Positions 8,941 to 18,513 of a DNA stretch of 48,128 nt are shown one piece after another. This DNA comes from Bryobacteraceae bacterium (GTDB taxonomy: Bacteria > Acidobacteriota > Terriglobia > Bryobacterales > Bryobacteraceae). The notes below the pieces were generated by a model. The model was not told the DNA's origin, searched no databases, and saw only the letters and a program-made list of their open reading frames with translations. The stretch is taken from NCBI GenBank assembly GCA_025980665.1, contig JAICXC010000026.1:1-48128 (forward strand), in the 5' to 3' direction. Numbering within the stretch: the first letter of the stretch is position 1; each line of letters starts with the position of its first letter. The position numbers and the translations under genes are program-made.

Positions 8941-10074
8941 ATGTTCTACTGGCTCGGATACGAACACTTGTATCATCTTTTTTCTCCGTTCCGGATTTTT
9001 CAATACGCCACGTTTCGCACGGCGATGGCGAGTCTCACCGCGGTCACGATTTTCGTGCTCTTTGGGCCGTGGTTTATCGCACGGCTACGCAAATTTCAGA
9101 TCGGACAGCACATTCGGGAAGACGGACCGCAATCCCATCACAAGAAAGCCGGGACTCCCACCATGGGTGGCCTGCTGATCTGCGCTGCGATTGTGACCTC
9201 GACGCTGCTTTGGGCTAACCTGCGCGTGCCGGCTGTTTGGGTCGCCATGGCGGGGCTAGTTACGTTTGGGGCCATCGGGTTCGGGGACGATTACGCCAAA
9301 CTCAAGCGTAAGCGCAATCTCGGACTCACGGCGCGCCAGAAGTTCGCACTGGAAACATTGGCTGCCATCATCGTAGGAGTCCTGCTGTTAGGCATGAACG
9401 CCAGCCATCTCTATACGATGGAAATCAACGTTCCATTCTTCAAAGATTTCAAGCCTGACCTGTTGATCCACGCGTGGTTGAGCAATCCTTGGACCTATCC
9501 GCTGGCGTTCATTTTCTTTTTCGCGTTCGTCGCCCTGATCTTGGTGGGAGCCTCCAATGCCGTGAATCTGACCGATGGCCTGGACGGTCTCGCCATCGGG
9601 CTGATGCTGATTGCCGCGGGTGCCATGACGGTTCTGGCGTACCTCGAAGGCAACGCCGATTTTGCACGGTATCTCGAATTGTCGCGTCCGCGCGATGCCT
9701 CCGAGCTAGCCATCTTTTCCGCTGCCATGACCGGTGCGTCCCTGGGCTTCCTTTGGTTCAACGCGCATCCCGCGGAAGTCTTCATGGGAGACGTCGGATC
9801 GCTGGCGCTGGGTGGCGGGTTGGGAACGGTCGCGGTGTTATTGAAGCAGGAACTGCTATTGCCGTTTATCGCGGGCGTGTATGTGCTGGAGGCTCTCTCG
9901 GTCATTCTCCAAGTCGGCAGCTTCAAATTGCGTGGCAAACGAATTTTCAAAATGGCCCCCTTGCACCATCACTTCGAACAATTGGGGTGGGCTGAATCCA
10001 AGGTGATCATCCGGTTCTGGATCGCAGGCCTGCTGATGGCATTATTCGCGCTGACAACCCTGAAGCTCCGATAA
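8941..10074 (+). CDS. mraY: Phospho-N-acetylmuramoyl-pentapeptide transferase MraY
   Basis: This 377-residue polytopic membrane enzyme makes lipid I from UDP-MurNAc-pentapeptide and undecaprenyl phosphate. Family signatures are HHKKAGTPTMGGLL near residues 66-79, GFGDDYAKL near 113, NAVNLTDGLDGLAIG near 206 (the aspartate-rich catalytic motif) and PLHHHFEQLGW near 341. About ten hydrophobic helices can be counted. Length is close to the usual 360. It lies between murF and murD as in the canonical dcw order. Confidence 0.96.
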   Translation: MFYWLGYEHLYHLFSPFRIFQYATFRTAMASLTAVTIFVLFGPWFIARLRKFQIGQHIREDGPQSHHKKAGTPTMGGLLICAAIVTSTLLWANLRVPAVWVAMAGLVTFGAIGFGDDYAKLKRKRNLGLTARQKFALETLAAIIVGVLLLGMNASHLYTMEINVPFFKDFKPDLLIHAWLSNPWTYPLAFIFFFAFVALILVGASNAVNLTDGLDGLAIGLMLIAAGAMTVLAYLEGNADFARYLELSRPRDASELAIFSAAMTGASLGFLWFNAHPAEVFMGDVGSLALGGGLGTVAVLLKQELLLPFIAGVYVLEALSVILQVGSFKLRGKRIFKMAPLHHHFEQLGWAESKVIIRFWIAGLLMALFALTTLKLR

Positions 10075-10088
10075 ATGAGAAAAGTACG

Positions 10089-11447
10089 ATGAAGGTCGAG
10101 GGTGCGCGAGCGGTGGTGGTCGGAATGGCGCGCAGTGGCGTCGCGGCAGTGGAGTTATTGCTGGAACAAGGAGCGCGGGTGACGGCTGTGGATCAGTCAG
10201 CAATGGCGAATCCGAAACTTGTTGAGTTGGGGGTGCCCGTCCACCCGCAGGAATCGCCCGCGTTTGAGGGAGCGGATCTGGTGGTGCTTTCGCCGGGCGT
10301 GCCCGCCGACCTGGAAGTCTTGCAGTCGGTTCGCGGGCGGGGAATACCGGTTGTGGGCGATCTTGAACTCGCAAGCTGGTTCTTGAAGGGCGAAGTGATC
10401 GGCATTACAGGTTCGAACGGCAAAACGACGACCACCGCGATGACCGGACACATCCTGCAAGCCAGCGGGATTCCGGTTCAGGTCGGAGGCAATATCGGCA
10501 CTCCGCCGGCGTCCATGGTGCGAACTTCGCGCGCCGGGCAATGGAACGTACTCGAGCTGTCGAGCTTTCAGCTGGAAACAATCTCGACATTTCGACCGCA
10601 CATCGGCGCAGCCTTGAACGTTACGCCAGATCATCTGGATCGGCACTATACGTTTGAAAAGTACGCGGCTGCTAAGGCGCGCCTGTTCGAGAATCAGCGA
10701 CCGGAAGATTTTGCCGTGTTGAATGCCGACGACCCCGTAACCAAGGGCTACGCGGAACAAACCGCGTCCAAGTCCTTGTTCTTCAGTTCGACGCGCAAGG
10801 TTGAGCCGGGTGCCTGCCGGATTACAGCGCTCTGGATTCTAGGTGGTGTGACCAAAAAACTCGATGTAATTGAGCTCGACGGGCAGCCGTTGATGGCGTC
10901 CGAAGAGGTCCCGTTGCGCGGCGTTCACAACCTGGAAAATACGATGGCGGCGTCCATTATGGCGAAGCTGGCCGGCGCTACCCACGAGCAAATTCGCACA
11001 GCCGTGATGAGTTTCCCGGGCGTCGAGCACCGCCTCGAATTCGTCCGCGAGCTGAGCGGCGTCGCCTGGTACAACGATTCCAAAGCTACTAACGTCGACG
11101 CGACGCTCAAAGCCCTGGCGGCGTTCCCGGGCGGGCTGTGGGTGATCCTCGGGGGCAAGGATAAGAACAGCGACTATCGTCCACTGGCTGCGGCGATGAA
11201 AGAAAAAACGCGGGGAGTCTTGTTAATCGGCGCGGCAGCCGATAAAATTGAAAATCATCTGCACGGAGAAATATCCACGGTGAAGTGCGGGACGCTGGAA
11301 GCCGCCGTCCTTCACGCTCACGCGTCCGCGCACTCTGGAGACACCGTCCTGCTGGCTCCCGCGTGTGCCAGCTTCGATCAATTCGAAAACTTTGAGCACC
11401 GTGGGCGAGAATTCAAGCGTTTAGTAAACCAGCTGGGAAAGAAATAA
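10089..11447 (+). CDS. murD: UDP-N-acetylmuramoylalanine--D-glutamate ligase
   Basis: This 452-residue cytoplasmic Mur ligase adds D-glutamate to UDP-MurNAc-L-Ala. The N-terminal Rossmann-like part begins VVVGMARSGVAA (9-20). The ATP loop GITGSNGKTTT is at 105-115, NVTPDHLDRH near 178 and WYNDSKATNVDA near 320 are MurD-type blocks, and LLAPACASFDQF near 420 is the family C-terminal signature. The stop codon is followed immediately by the ftsW ATG with no spacer. Confidence 0.95.
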   Translation: MKVEGARAVVVGMARSGVAAVELLLEQGARVTAVDQSAMANPKLVELGVPVHPQESPAFEGADLVVLSPGVPADLEVLQSVRGRGIPVVGDLELASWFLKGEVIGITGSNGKTTTTAMTGHILQASGIPVQVGGNIGTPPASMVRTSRAGQWNVLELSSFQLETISTFRPHIGAALNVTPDHLDRHYTFEKYAAAKARLFENQRPEDFAVLNADDPVTKGYAEQTASKSLFFSSTRKVEPGACRITALWILGGVTKKLDVIELDGQPLMASEEVPLRGVHNLENTMAASIMAKLAGATHEQIRTAVMSFPGVEHRLEFVRELSGVAWYNDSKATNVDATLKALAAFPGGLWVILGGKDKNSDYRPLAAAMKEKTRGVLLIGAAADKIENHLHGEISTVKCGTLEAAVLHAHASAHSGDTVLLAPACASFDQFENFEHRGREFKRLVNQLGKK

Positions 11448-12587
11448 ATGGCAAGACTCAAGACCGATTGGATCCTGTTCCTGACCATTCTAGCGATGGT
11501 CGCTTTCGGCCTGGTGATGGTTTATAGCGCGTCCAGCGCCATCGCGGAGATTCGGAATGGCGCAGCTCCTTACTACTTCGCCGTGCGGCAATTGGGTTGG
11601 GCCCTGGTATCGTTCGTCGTTCTGATGTACTTCAAGCGCATGGATTACCGGCGGCTGAATACGCCTGCATGGGCCTTTTCCGGCTTGGGGATTGTCCTCG
11701 GACTTTTGGTGATGGTCTACTTCTTCGGCTCGCATCACCGCTGGTTTCGTTTCGCTGGTATTGGCTCGTTCCAGCCTTCCGAATTCGCCAAGCCGGCCTT
11801 AATCGTCTTTTTGGCATATTTTCTCGACCGGCGTGCGCGCGTCATCAACGATCGCCGCACGCTCCAACAGGCTTTCGTAGCGGTGGCAATGCTGGCAGGG
11901 GTCGTCGTGGTTGCCGACCTCGGGACCGCTATGGTCCCCGTGATTACCGCGGTCGTGGTGTTCTGGGTCGCGGGTCTGGAAAAGAAATATATGATACGTG
12001 CCGGGGCAATCGCCGCGGCACTGGGCTCGGTTGCCATCATCTGGAGCCCCTATCGCCTCCAGCGCGTCATCTCTTATGTCGATCCCACCTACTCGAAGAT
12101 CGAGAAGATCGACACGCAGGGACATCTGCGTGCGTGGATCCAGCGGTCGACCACTGTTCACGATGCCGGTTATCAGCCTCTGCAATCCAAGATTGCGGTA
12201 GGAACGGGCGGCGTGTTGGGCGTCGGCCTGACGCAGGGGAAACAGAAGTTGATGTTTCTGCCAGAACCTGACAGCGACTTCATCTACGCGACTATCGGCG
12301 AGGAGCTGGGTCTATGGGGTACCACTGCGGTGCTCTCCGGATTCATCGTGATTTTGTGGCGCGGCGCGCGCTTGTTCGTTCTGGCGCGTGACGATTTCGG
12401 GAAATATCTTGCACTGGGCGTCACGGTGGCGATAGTGGTCCAAGCCTTCATGAATATCAGCGTGGTCCTGGACATGGGGCCGACCAAAGGATTCCCTCTG
12501 CCGATGATCAGCCTCGGCGGAAGCTCGATGCTGAGCACCCTCACCTGCCTGGGAATGTTATTGAGCGTAAGCGAACATGAAGGATGA
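11448..12587 (+). CDS. ftsW: SEDS peptidoglycan glycosyltransferase FtsW
   Basis: This 379-residue multi-spanning SEDS protein has about ten hydrophobic segments. SEDS proteins polymerise lipid II and act with a class B PBP, here FtsI. Recognisable blocks are GIGSFQPSEFAKPALIVF near 105-122, GYQPLQSKIAVGTGG near 240, FLPEPDSDFIYATIGEELG near 268-286, which includes the conserved periplasmic loop, and KGFPLPMISLGGSS near 345. Position between murD and murG identifies it as FtsW rather than RodA. The TGA overlaps the murG ATG (12584-12587). Confidence 0.94.
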   Translation: MARLKTDWILFLTILAMVAFGLVMVYSASSAIAEIRNGAAPYYFAVRQLGWALVSFVVLMYFKRMDYRRLNTPAWAFSGLGIVLGLLVMVYFFGSHHRWFRFAGIGSFQPSEFAKPALIVFLAYFLDRRARVINDRRTLQQAFVAVAMLAGVVVVADLGTAMVPVITAVVVFWVAGLEKKYMIRAGAIAAALGSVAIIWSPYRLQRVISYVDPTYSKIEKIDTQGHLRAWIQRSTTVHDAGYQPLQSKIAVGTGGVLGVGLTQGKQKLMFLPEPDSDFIYATIGEELGLWGTTAVLSGFIVILWRGARLFVLARDDFGKYLALGVTVAIVVQAFMNISVVLDMGPTKGFPLPMISLGGSSMLSTLTCLGMLLSVSEHEG

Positions 12588-13660
12588 AGCCCGATTCCAA
12601 GCCGGCGTCCTTCGTAATGGCGGGCGGAGGTACGGGCGGCCACGTGATGCCGGCTCTAGCCGTGGCGCGCGAACTGCGCGCGCGGGGTCACTCGGTGCGT
12701 TTCATCGGAACACGGCGCGGCCTGGAAGCGAAACTCGCACCGGCGGAGGGCTTTCCCATCGAGTGGATCGAAATCGGCGGATTGAACCGCGTGGGATTGC
12801 GGAAAACTCTCGTCACCTTGGCGGAACTGCCTTTCAGCGTGTGGGCGGCTTCCCGCCTGCTGGATCGCGATCGTCCCACTGCAGTCTTCTCGATGGGAGG
12901 ATTTGTGGCTGGTCCGGTTCTGCTGGCGGCCCTCTGGAAACACGTCCCCGTGGTAGTGATGGAGCCGAATGCCATCCCGGGATTCACCCACCGCAAGTTG
13001 GCGCGTTTTGTGGCGCGCGCGCTGGTGAGTTTCCCCGAAACGGCCAAGTGGTTCCCGGCAGGTGTTACCGAGGTGACCGGAATGCCGGTGCGCGAAGAAT
13101 TCTTCGCGATCCCTCCCAAGCCGCGCAGCGACAAGCTGACGATCCTGATCACCGGCGGCAGCCAGGGCTCGCGGACCTTGAATCGGGCGGCTCAGGAAAG
13201 CTGGGAGCTTTGGGAGAAAGGCGCCGTGCGTCTGATCCATCAGACCGGTCCGAGCGCCTACGAGCAACTCGCTCCGGGATTCCGGGCATCCGGAATCGAT
13301 GGCGAGATCTCGGCGTTCCTGAGGGACATGCCGGCTGCGTTTGCGTCCGCGGATCTGGTCGTCAGCCGAGCAGGCATGAGCACGGTGAGCGAATTGGCTG
13401 CGGCGGGCAAGCCGTCGATCTTAGTGCCTCTGCCGACTGCCGCCGATCAGCATCAGTTGCGCAACGCCGAGGCGATGGAGCGGATCGGCGCCGCGCGAAT
13501 GGTTTTGGATGCGGAGTGCAGCGGACAACGCTTGGTGGACGAAGTCCTGCGCTTGTCTCAGAGTCCGAATCTGCTCAATCAAATGGGTCAAGCCGCGCGA
13601 AGTTTCTCAAAGCCCGACGCCGCGCGTCGAGCGGTAGAAGTATTGGAGTCGTTCCGGTAA
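12584..13660 (+). CDS. murG: UDP-N-acetylglucosamine--lipid I N-acetylglucosaminyltransferase MurG
   Basis: This 358-residue GT-B glycosyltransferase converts lipid I to lipid II on the inner face of the membrane. The glycine-rich loop GGGTGGHVMPALAVA is at 14-28. MGGFVAGPVLLAA near 104, TGGSQGSRTLN near 188 and SRAGMSTVSELAAAGKPSI near 263-281 are the family donor-site blocks. The ATG overlaps the ftsW stop (ATGA). A different-frame ORF of similar length (12577-13674) is a GC shadow. Confidence 0.95.
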   Translation: MKPDSKPASFVMAGGGTGGHVMPALAVARELRARGHSVRFIGTRRGLEAKLAPAEGFPIEWIEIGGLNRVGLRKTLVTLAELPFSVWAASRLLDRDRPTAVFSMGGFVAGPVLLAALWKHVPVVVMEPNAIPGFTHRKLARFVARALVSFPETAKWFPAGVTEVTGMPVREEFFAIPPKPRSDKLTILITGGSQGSRTLNRAAQESWELWEKGAVRLIHQTGPSAYEQLAPGFRASGIDGEISAFLRDMPAAFASADLVVSRAGMSTVSELAAAGKPSILVPLPTAADQHQLRNAEAMERIGAARMVLDAECSGQRLVDEVLRLSQSPNLLNQMGQAARSFSKPDAARRAVEVLESFR

Positions 13661-13670
13661 AAATGTCGTG

Positions 13671-13699
13671 TTGACACCGCGCAAAAAAGCCGAAACAAT
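13671..13699 (+). promoter_or_regulatory. Candidate internal promoter before murC
   Basis: A consensus TTGACA at 13671-13676 is followed 17 bp later by AACAAT (13694-13699, four of six matches to TATAAT). The 50-bp murG-murC gap is the widest inside the cluster between ftsI and ftsZ, and is AT-rich. The start point would fall about 5 nt before the murC ATG, so the transcript would be almost leaderless; indeed no SD is visible there. Weak -10, so tentative. Confidence 0.35.
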
Positions 13700-13710
13700 A
13701 CATTAATAAA

Positions 13711-15102
13711 ATGTTTTTCAAGCCTCAGCCTGTCCACTTCATCGGTATCGGTGGAATTGGCATGAGCGGATTAGCCGAAGTCCTCCTCGAATTGGGCTAT
13801 CGCGTCAGCGGGTCTGACGCGAAACTTTCACCTATAACCGAACGTCTGGTCCTGCTCGGAGCCGTGATTCATGAAGGCCACGACGCCGCGAATGTCGCCG
13901 GCGCGAACGCAGTTGTCGTAAGCTCCGCGGTTCGCCCCGACAATCCGGAAGTCGTGGAAGCCCGCCGCCTGGGCTTGCCAGTAATCCCGCGCGGCGAGCT
14001 GCTGGCTGAGCTGATGCGCCTGAAGTTCGGCATCGCCATCGCTGGAAGCCATGGAAAAACCACGACGACATCGATGGTCGCAGCCGTTCTGATCCATGCC
14101 GGCCTCGATCCGACTGTGATGGTCGGCGGACGTGCGGCGGTGCTGCGCGGCTCGAATGCACGCGTGGGTGTGGGCGATTATCTGGTGGTTGAAAGCGACG
14201 AGAGCGACGGGTCTTTTCTCAAGCTCGCGCCGATTCTGGCCGTGGTCACCAATATCGATCGCGAGCACCTGGATCACTACAAAGACCTGGATGAAATCTG
14301 CCGGGCGTTCGTGGAATTCGTGAATCGAGTGCCATTTTACGGCGCAGCGGTTTTGTGCCTGGACGATGAAAACGTCCAGTCGATTCTCCCGCGAATCAAT
14401 CGTCGCGTGGTGACTTACGGCGCCAGCGCCCAGGCGGATCTGCGCATCACCTCCTGCTCCACCGGCCACATGGCCAGCGAATTCCATCTGGTCCATGGCT
14501 CGTTAAACCAGGGGCGCGATCTGGGATGTTTCCGCCTGAATGTGCCGGGGGCGCACAACGTGAGCAACGCCACCGCCGCCGTCGCCATTGCACTCGAACT
14601 TGAGATCCCGATTGAGATTATCCGCGAGGCTCTGGCGGGGTTCAGCGGTGTGGATCGCCGGTTTCAAGTGCGCGGCGCAGAGGCCGGGGTCACCGTAATC
14701 GATGATTACGGCCATCATCCTACCGAGATCCGCGCGACTCTGGCTGCCGCTCGCGCTTGTCGCTACCGCCGCATTCATGTGCTCTTCCAGCCGCATCGCT
14801 ATACTCGGACGCAGGCCCTGATGGACGATTTCGCGCGCGCGTTTCACCAGGCCGACACGGTCCATCTAGTCGACATCTATGCGGCGTCGGAGCTTCCGAT
14901 CGAAGGTGTCAGTTCGCAAGTGTTGGTCGAGCGATTGCAGACTTTCGGCCATCGCGGCGCTGTTTATTCCGGAAGCATGGAGGCGGGCATTGAGTCAGTT
15001 GTCAAAGCCGCCGAATCTGGCGATGCCATCGTCACGTTGGGGGCCGGTAATGTCTCGCAGGCCGGCAATGTGATCGTCGAGCGATTAAGGAGCCGACGTT
15101 AG
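13711..15102 (+). CDS. murC: UDP-N-acetylmuramate--L-alanine ligase
   Basis: This 463-residue Mur ligase adds L-alanine to UDP-MurNAc, the first stem-peptide residue. It opens with the Rossmann motif [15 protein letters not shown] (9-23). The ATP loop [10 protein letters not shown] is at 111-120, [10 protein letters not shown] near 162 and IDREHLDHY near 182 are typical, and the C-terminal block [10 protein letters not shown] near 332 followed by FQPHRYTRT near 356 is MurC-specific. In many genomes murB and/or ddl follow murC; here ftsQ follows after one base. Confidence 0.95.
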   Translation: MFFKPQPVHFIGIGGIGMSGLAEVLLELGYRVSGSDAKLSPITERLVLLGAVIHEGHDAANVAGANAVVVSSAVRPDNPEVVEARRLGLPVIPRGELLAELMRLKFGIAIAGSHGKTTTTSMVAAVLIHAGLDPTVMVGGRAAVLRGSNARVGVGDYLVVESDESDGSFLKLAPILAVVTNIDREHLDHYKDLDEICRAFVEFVNRVPFYGAAVLCLDDENVQSILPRINRRVVTYGASAQADLRITSCSTGHMASEFHLVHGSLNQGRDLGCFRLNVPGAHNVSNATAAVAIALELEIPIEIIREALAGFSGVDRRFQVRGAEAGVTVIDDYGHHPTEIRATLAAARACRYRRIHVLFQPHRYTRTQALMDDFARAFHQADTVHLVDIYAASELPIEGVSSQVLVERLQTFGHRGAVYSGSMEAGIESVVKAAESGDAIVTLGAGNVSQAGNVIVERLRSRR

Positions 15103-15103
15103 C

Positions 15104-15949
15104 GTGGCACGCAAATCTTACGAAGGGGCGGGGGTATTGCCTGGGTTGGAAGAAGACGCCCGGCCAGCACCCAAGAAGAGTACCGCTAATGCCGCGCGTA
15201 AGCCGCGAGTTTCAGCGCCGCGTCTGATCGCCCTGTTCGTGACCGTGGCCGTTGTGCTGAGTGCGGTTCTCTTGGGCCTGCACCTGATCGACCAGTTCTT
15301 AATAATGGATCCGCGTTTCGCTCTGGGAGGGCCCGGTGACGATTCCTCGCTGCAAATTTCCGGAGCCGCCCACATCTCTCGCCCGGCGATCGAAAAGATT
15401 TTCGCCGACGATGAGGGCGTCAGCGTCTACCTGATTCCGCTCGCCGAGCGCCGTGACGCGATCCGCGAAGTGGCCTGGGTCCGGGAAGCATCGGTGGCGC
15501 GGGTCTGGCCAAATCGCTTGATCGTCCGCATACAGGAGCGTACTCCGGTCGCATTTGTTCAGTTGAACGCCTCCCGGTTCGGCCTCATTGATGCCCAAGG
15601 TGTGATTCTGCCGCCAGCCACAGACCGGTTCAAACTTCCGGTATTGTCAGGCGTACGGGCGGGGGATCCCGTTGTCAAGCGTCGTGAAGGCGTGCAGCGC
15701 ATGCTGCGCCTGACCGCGGATTTGGGAGACGCGACCGCTAACATCTCCGAAATCGACGTATCCGATGGTGACAATCTCAAGGTCTCGCAGCCCTACGACG
15801 GGCGTTTTCTCACGTTGCTCCTCGGAGATCGCAATTTTAAAGCGCGATACGGGAATTTCTTGAGCCATTATTCGCAGATCCAACAACGGCTGCCCGGCGC
15901 GGCAGTTTTGGATTTGCGGCTGGAAGATCGCATTACGGTGGTGGAGTAA
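15104..15949 (+). CDS. ftsQ: Cell division protein FtsQ (POTRA domain)
   Basis: This 281-residue bitopic protein has a basic cytoplasmic tail, one helix near residues 41-62 and a periplasmic POTRA domain near 70-140 (LQISGAAHISRPAIEKIF, then VAWVREASVARVWPNRLIV). The FtsQ beta domain with GVILPP near 166 follows. It recruits FtsL/FtsB and late divisome proteins. The start is GTG at 15104: AAGGAG at 15087-15092, inside the murC 3' end, supplies an SD 11 nt away, and no ATG is available in frame nearby. Position before ftsA supports the call. Confidence 0.92.
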   Translation: MARKSYEGAGVLPGLEEDARPAPKKSTANAARKPRVSAPRLIALFVTVAVVLSAVLLGLHLIDQFLIMDPRFALGGPGDDSSLQISGAAHISRPAIEKIFADDEGVSVYLIPLAERRDAIREVAWVREASVARVWPNRLIVRIQERTPVAFVQLNASRFGLIDAQGVILPPATDRFKLPVLSGVRAGDPVVKRREGVQRMLRLTADLGDATANISEIDVSDGDNLKVSQPYDGRFLTLLLGDRNFKARYGNFLSHYSQIQQRLPGAAVLDLRLEDRITVVE

Positions 15950-15951
15950 GT

Positions 15952-17151
15952 ATGCCTGGTAAGACACAACTTGCGGTGGGCCTGGATGTTGGAAGCTCGC
16001 GCACGCGCTGCGTGATATGCGTTCTTCAAGGCGATCATCTTCGTTGTCTGTCGTACGGGCTGGCGGTTTCCAGCGGCTGGACCAAAGGCCGCATCACCGA
16101 CCAGGACGCTGTCGCCGAATCCATCCGCGCTGCCGTGGCCGACGCCGAGAGGGGCGCGAAAGTGTCCGTTGAAGCGGCCACCCTCGGTATCGGCGGGCGA
16201 TCCATTCAGGGCGCTCACGGCCGCGGCTTGTATGAGTTCGGCCGTCCCCGCGAAATCGACCAAGACGATCTGAGTTACGCCGTGGAGCTGGGCGCCGATG
16301 TGGCGCTCGAACGCGACCGGATGGTAGTGCACGTCGCTCCGCAGGACTTCATCCTGGACGGCCGCGCGGGGTTTCGTAAGCCGACTCGAGGCGTGTGCTC
16401 GCGTCTGGAAGCCAATGTTCATCTGGTGACCGCATCGGTTCAGGAGCATCAGGCGCTGATCGCGTCGGCGCACCTCGCGCACTTGCCCGTTGAAGAGACC
16501 GTGTTCGAGCCGATGGCCTCGGCGTACGCCTGTGTGGGGCCCGAAGAGCGCGCGCGCGGCATTGCCATTGTCGATATCGGCCGGGAATCGAGCGGTCTAG
16601 TGGTGTACGACGGCGAAAAATTGATCCTGGCTTCCAGCCTTCCGGTCACTGCCGATCACTTTACGCGCGATATCGCCTGGATGCTCAAGGTCGATTACGA
16701 GGATGCCGAAATCCTCAAGCAGCAGTATGGCTGCGCCATGCTGGGCCTGACCGCCGAGTCGACACTGATCGAGATCCCGTCGGCGGAGGGCCGCCCGGCG
16801 CGAGAAGCGCATCGCAGCGAGCTGATCGAGGTGCTGGACGCTCGCGCCGATCAGTTGTTCGGTTTCGTGCGGGCTGAAATTCAGCGCGCCGGCATGGATC
16901 GCAACCTTCTCGAGGGCGTGGTGCTCACGGGCGGCGGCGCCTTGCTGCCGGGGATGTGGGATATGGCGGAGAAGAAGCTCGACTGCACCGCCTGTTTGGG
17001 CTTGGCGAAGGGGATTGGAGATTGGCCGGAGGAACTGCGCAGTCCCGTATGGGCGACAGCCGCCGGCCTGGCGATGTATTCGGCAAAGTTGAAGCTGCAC
17101 CGGCCGCCGCAGGGGCGCAGCCGGGGCCTCATGGGATTGGTGATGCGATGA
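15952..17151 (+). CDS. ftsA: Cell division protein FtsA
   Basis: This 399-residue actin-like ATPase tethers FtsZ filaments to the membrane. Phosphate-1 motif [13 protein letters not shown] is near residues 9-21, the 1C subdomain follows, phosphate-2 [17 protein letters not shown] is near 203-219, and the adenosine motif [14 protein letters not shown] is near 322-335. The C-terminus ends in a basic stretch ([12 protein letters not shown]) that could form the amphipathic membrane-targeting helix. Length is close to E. coli FtsA (420). Its stop overlaps a candidate ftsZ ATG at 17148. Confidence 0.94.
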   Translation: MPGKTQLAVGLDVGSSRTRCVICVLQGDHLRCLSYGLAVSSGWTKGRITDQDAVAESIRAAVADAERGAKVSVEAATLGIGGRSIQGAHGRGLYEFGRPREIDQDDLSYAVELGADVALERDRMVVHVAPQDFILDGRAGFRKPTRGVCSRLEANVHLVTASVQEHQALIASAHLAHLPVEETVFEPMASAYACVGPEERARGIAIVDIGRESSGLVVYDGEKLILASSLPVTADHFTRDIAWMLKVDYEDAEILKQQYGCAMLGLTAESTLIEIPSAEGRPAREAHRSELIEVLDARADQLFGFVRAEIQRAGMDRNLLEGVVLTGGGALLPGMWDMAEKKLDCTACLGLAKGIGDWPEELRSPVWATAAGLAMYSAKLKLHRPPQGRSRGLMGLVMR

Positions 17152-18479
17152 GCGAACCGCGCGGTAAGAAGAACGTCAAGAAAGAGGATTCCATGGCACT
17201 CGATGCATTGAAGTTCGTGATCCAGGAAGAAGTTGCGCCTCGGACCCGCATTCGGGTCTTCGGCGTGGGCGGGGGCGGCTCCAACGCCGTGGCGCGCATG
17301 CTGCAGGAAGGACTCGTGGGAGTCGAATTCTGCGTCCTGAATACGGATGTACAGGCACTGGCTTCCTCACCCGCGGCGAGTAAACTGGCGATCGGTTCTA
17401 AGGTCACCAACGGCCTGGGCGCGGGCTCCGATCCCTCGGTCGGGCGGCAAGCTGCGCTCGAGGACACGGAAAAAATCATCGACCTTCTGGAAGGGGCCGA
17501 CATGGTGTTCGTGACCGCAGGCTTGGGCGGCGGCACCGGCACCGGAGCTGCGCCGGTGGTTGCCTCGCTGGCGAAAGAACTGGGCGCGCTCACCGTGGCC
17601 GTGGTGACCAAGCCGTTCGCGTTCGAAGGATCCAAGCGCCGCAAGCAAGCTGAGCAGGGGTTGGCCGAGCTCGGCGGCGTGGCCGATACCGTGATCGCGA
17701 TTCCCAACGATCGTCTGCTCGACCAGGCGTCGCCGGATACGAGTATCTTCGATGGATTTCGCCTTGCGGACGATGTTCTGCGGCAGGCAGTGCAGGGGAT
17801 CAGCGATATCATCACCACGCCTGGCCTGGTCAACCGCGATTTCTCGGATATCCGCAGCATCATGGTCGGCATGGGTTACGCCATGATGGGTACCGCGACC
17901 GCCACGGGTCCCAACGCCGCCGCGGCGGCCGCCGAGAAAGCCATCGGCTGCCCGCTTCTCGATGAAGGCGGTGTGCGCGGGGCACGCGGTGTGCTGGTGA
18001 ACATCACCGGCTCGCGCGGTCTCGGCCTGCACGAAGTGAATAAGGCTTGCACTCTGATCCGTGACGCCGCAGGCAATGAAGATGTCGAGATCAATTTCGG
18101 AGTGGTGTTGAATGAGGCTCTGGGAGATGAGGTGAAGGTCACCGTGATCGCCACCGGCTTTGAGCGCGCCGGGTTGCCGACGATTATTCGGCGTCCCCGG
18201 ACGACGCCGGTAATCACTGAACATGCGGCGATGCCTGAGGCGCTCCGAAACGAGCCTCCGCGGGCCGACCCGCCTCGTACCGAGGTCGTACTGGAACCGG
18301 TAGCGCCAGAACCCGTGTATGCCGAGCCCGTCCCGGTGGAAATCGCGCCTGAGCCGCAGCATCCCCACTACGACGAGCCGCCGATGGCGGCGGCCCATGC
18401 CAACGGACCATCCGAGCCGCTGTTCGATGATCTGGACGTCCCGGCGATCCTGAAGCGTGACCGGCGCTTCGTCCAGTAA
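17148..18479 (+). CDS. ftsZ: Cell division GTPase FtsZ
   Basis: This tubulin-like GTPase forms the Z ring. With the ATG at 17148, which overlaps the ftsA TGA, it has 443 residues. An alternative ATG at 17193, preceded by AAAGAGGA at a good SD distance, gives 428 residues and cannot be excluded. Motifs counted from 17148: nucleotide-binding [15 protein letters not shown] (37-51), tubulin signature [12 protein letters not shown] (125-136) and the T7-loop region around [11 protein letters not shown] near 230. A Pro/Glu-rich disordered linker of about 80 residues leads to the conserved C-terminal peptide ([15 protein letters not shown]), the docking site for FtsA and other partners. It is the last gene of the cluster; no T-tract hairpin is visible downstream. 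Confidence 0.96.
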   Translation: MSEPRGKKNVKKEDSMALDALKFVIQEEVAPRTRIRVFGVGGGGSNAVARMLQEGLVGVEFCVLNTDVQALASSPAASKLAIGSKVTNGLGAGSDPSVGRQAALEDTEKIIDLLEGADMVFVTAGLGGGTGTGAAPVVASLAKELGALTVAVVTKPFAFEGSKRRKQAEQGLAELGGVADTVIAIPNDRLLDQASPDTSIFDGFRLADDVLRQAVQGISDIITTPGLVNRDFSDIRSIMVGMGYAMMGTATATGPNAAAAAAEKAIGCPLLDEGGVRGARGVLVNITGSRGLGLHEVNKACTLIRDAAGNEDVEINFGVVLNEALGDEVKVTVIATGFERAGLPTIIRRPRTTPVITEHAAMPEALRNEPPRADPPRTEVVLEPVAPEPVYAEPVPVEIAPEPQHPHYDEPPMAAAHANGPSEPLFDDLDVPAILKRDRRFVQ

Positions 18480-18493
18480 GCTTCGTCCAGTAA
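18466..18493 (+). repeat. 14-bp exact tandem duplication across the ftsZ stop codon
   Basis: GCTTCGTCCAGTAA occurs at 18466-18479, where it encodes the last residues and TAA stop of ftsZ, and is repeated at once at 18480-18493. The second copy lies outside the gene and leaves FtsZ unchanged. It looks like a slippage duplication. Confidence 0.9.
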
Positions 18494-18513
18494 GTTAGGT
18501 TAGTAAGCCAGCG

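Noticed and set aside
12577-13674. 365-codon open frame overlapping murG
   Set aside because: Same region encodes MurG with all motifs in another frame; the product is Arg/Gly/Ser-rich without any family.
17129-18398. Long - strand frames opposite ftsZ (247 and 343 codons)
   Set aside because: Antisense shadows with low-complexity composition; FtsZ on the + strand is certain.
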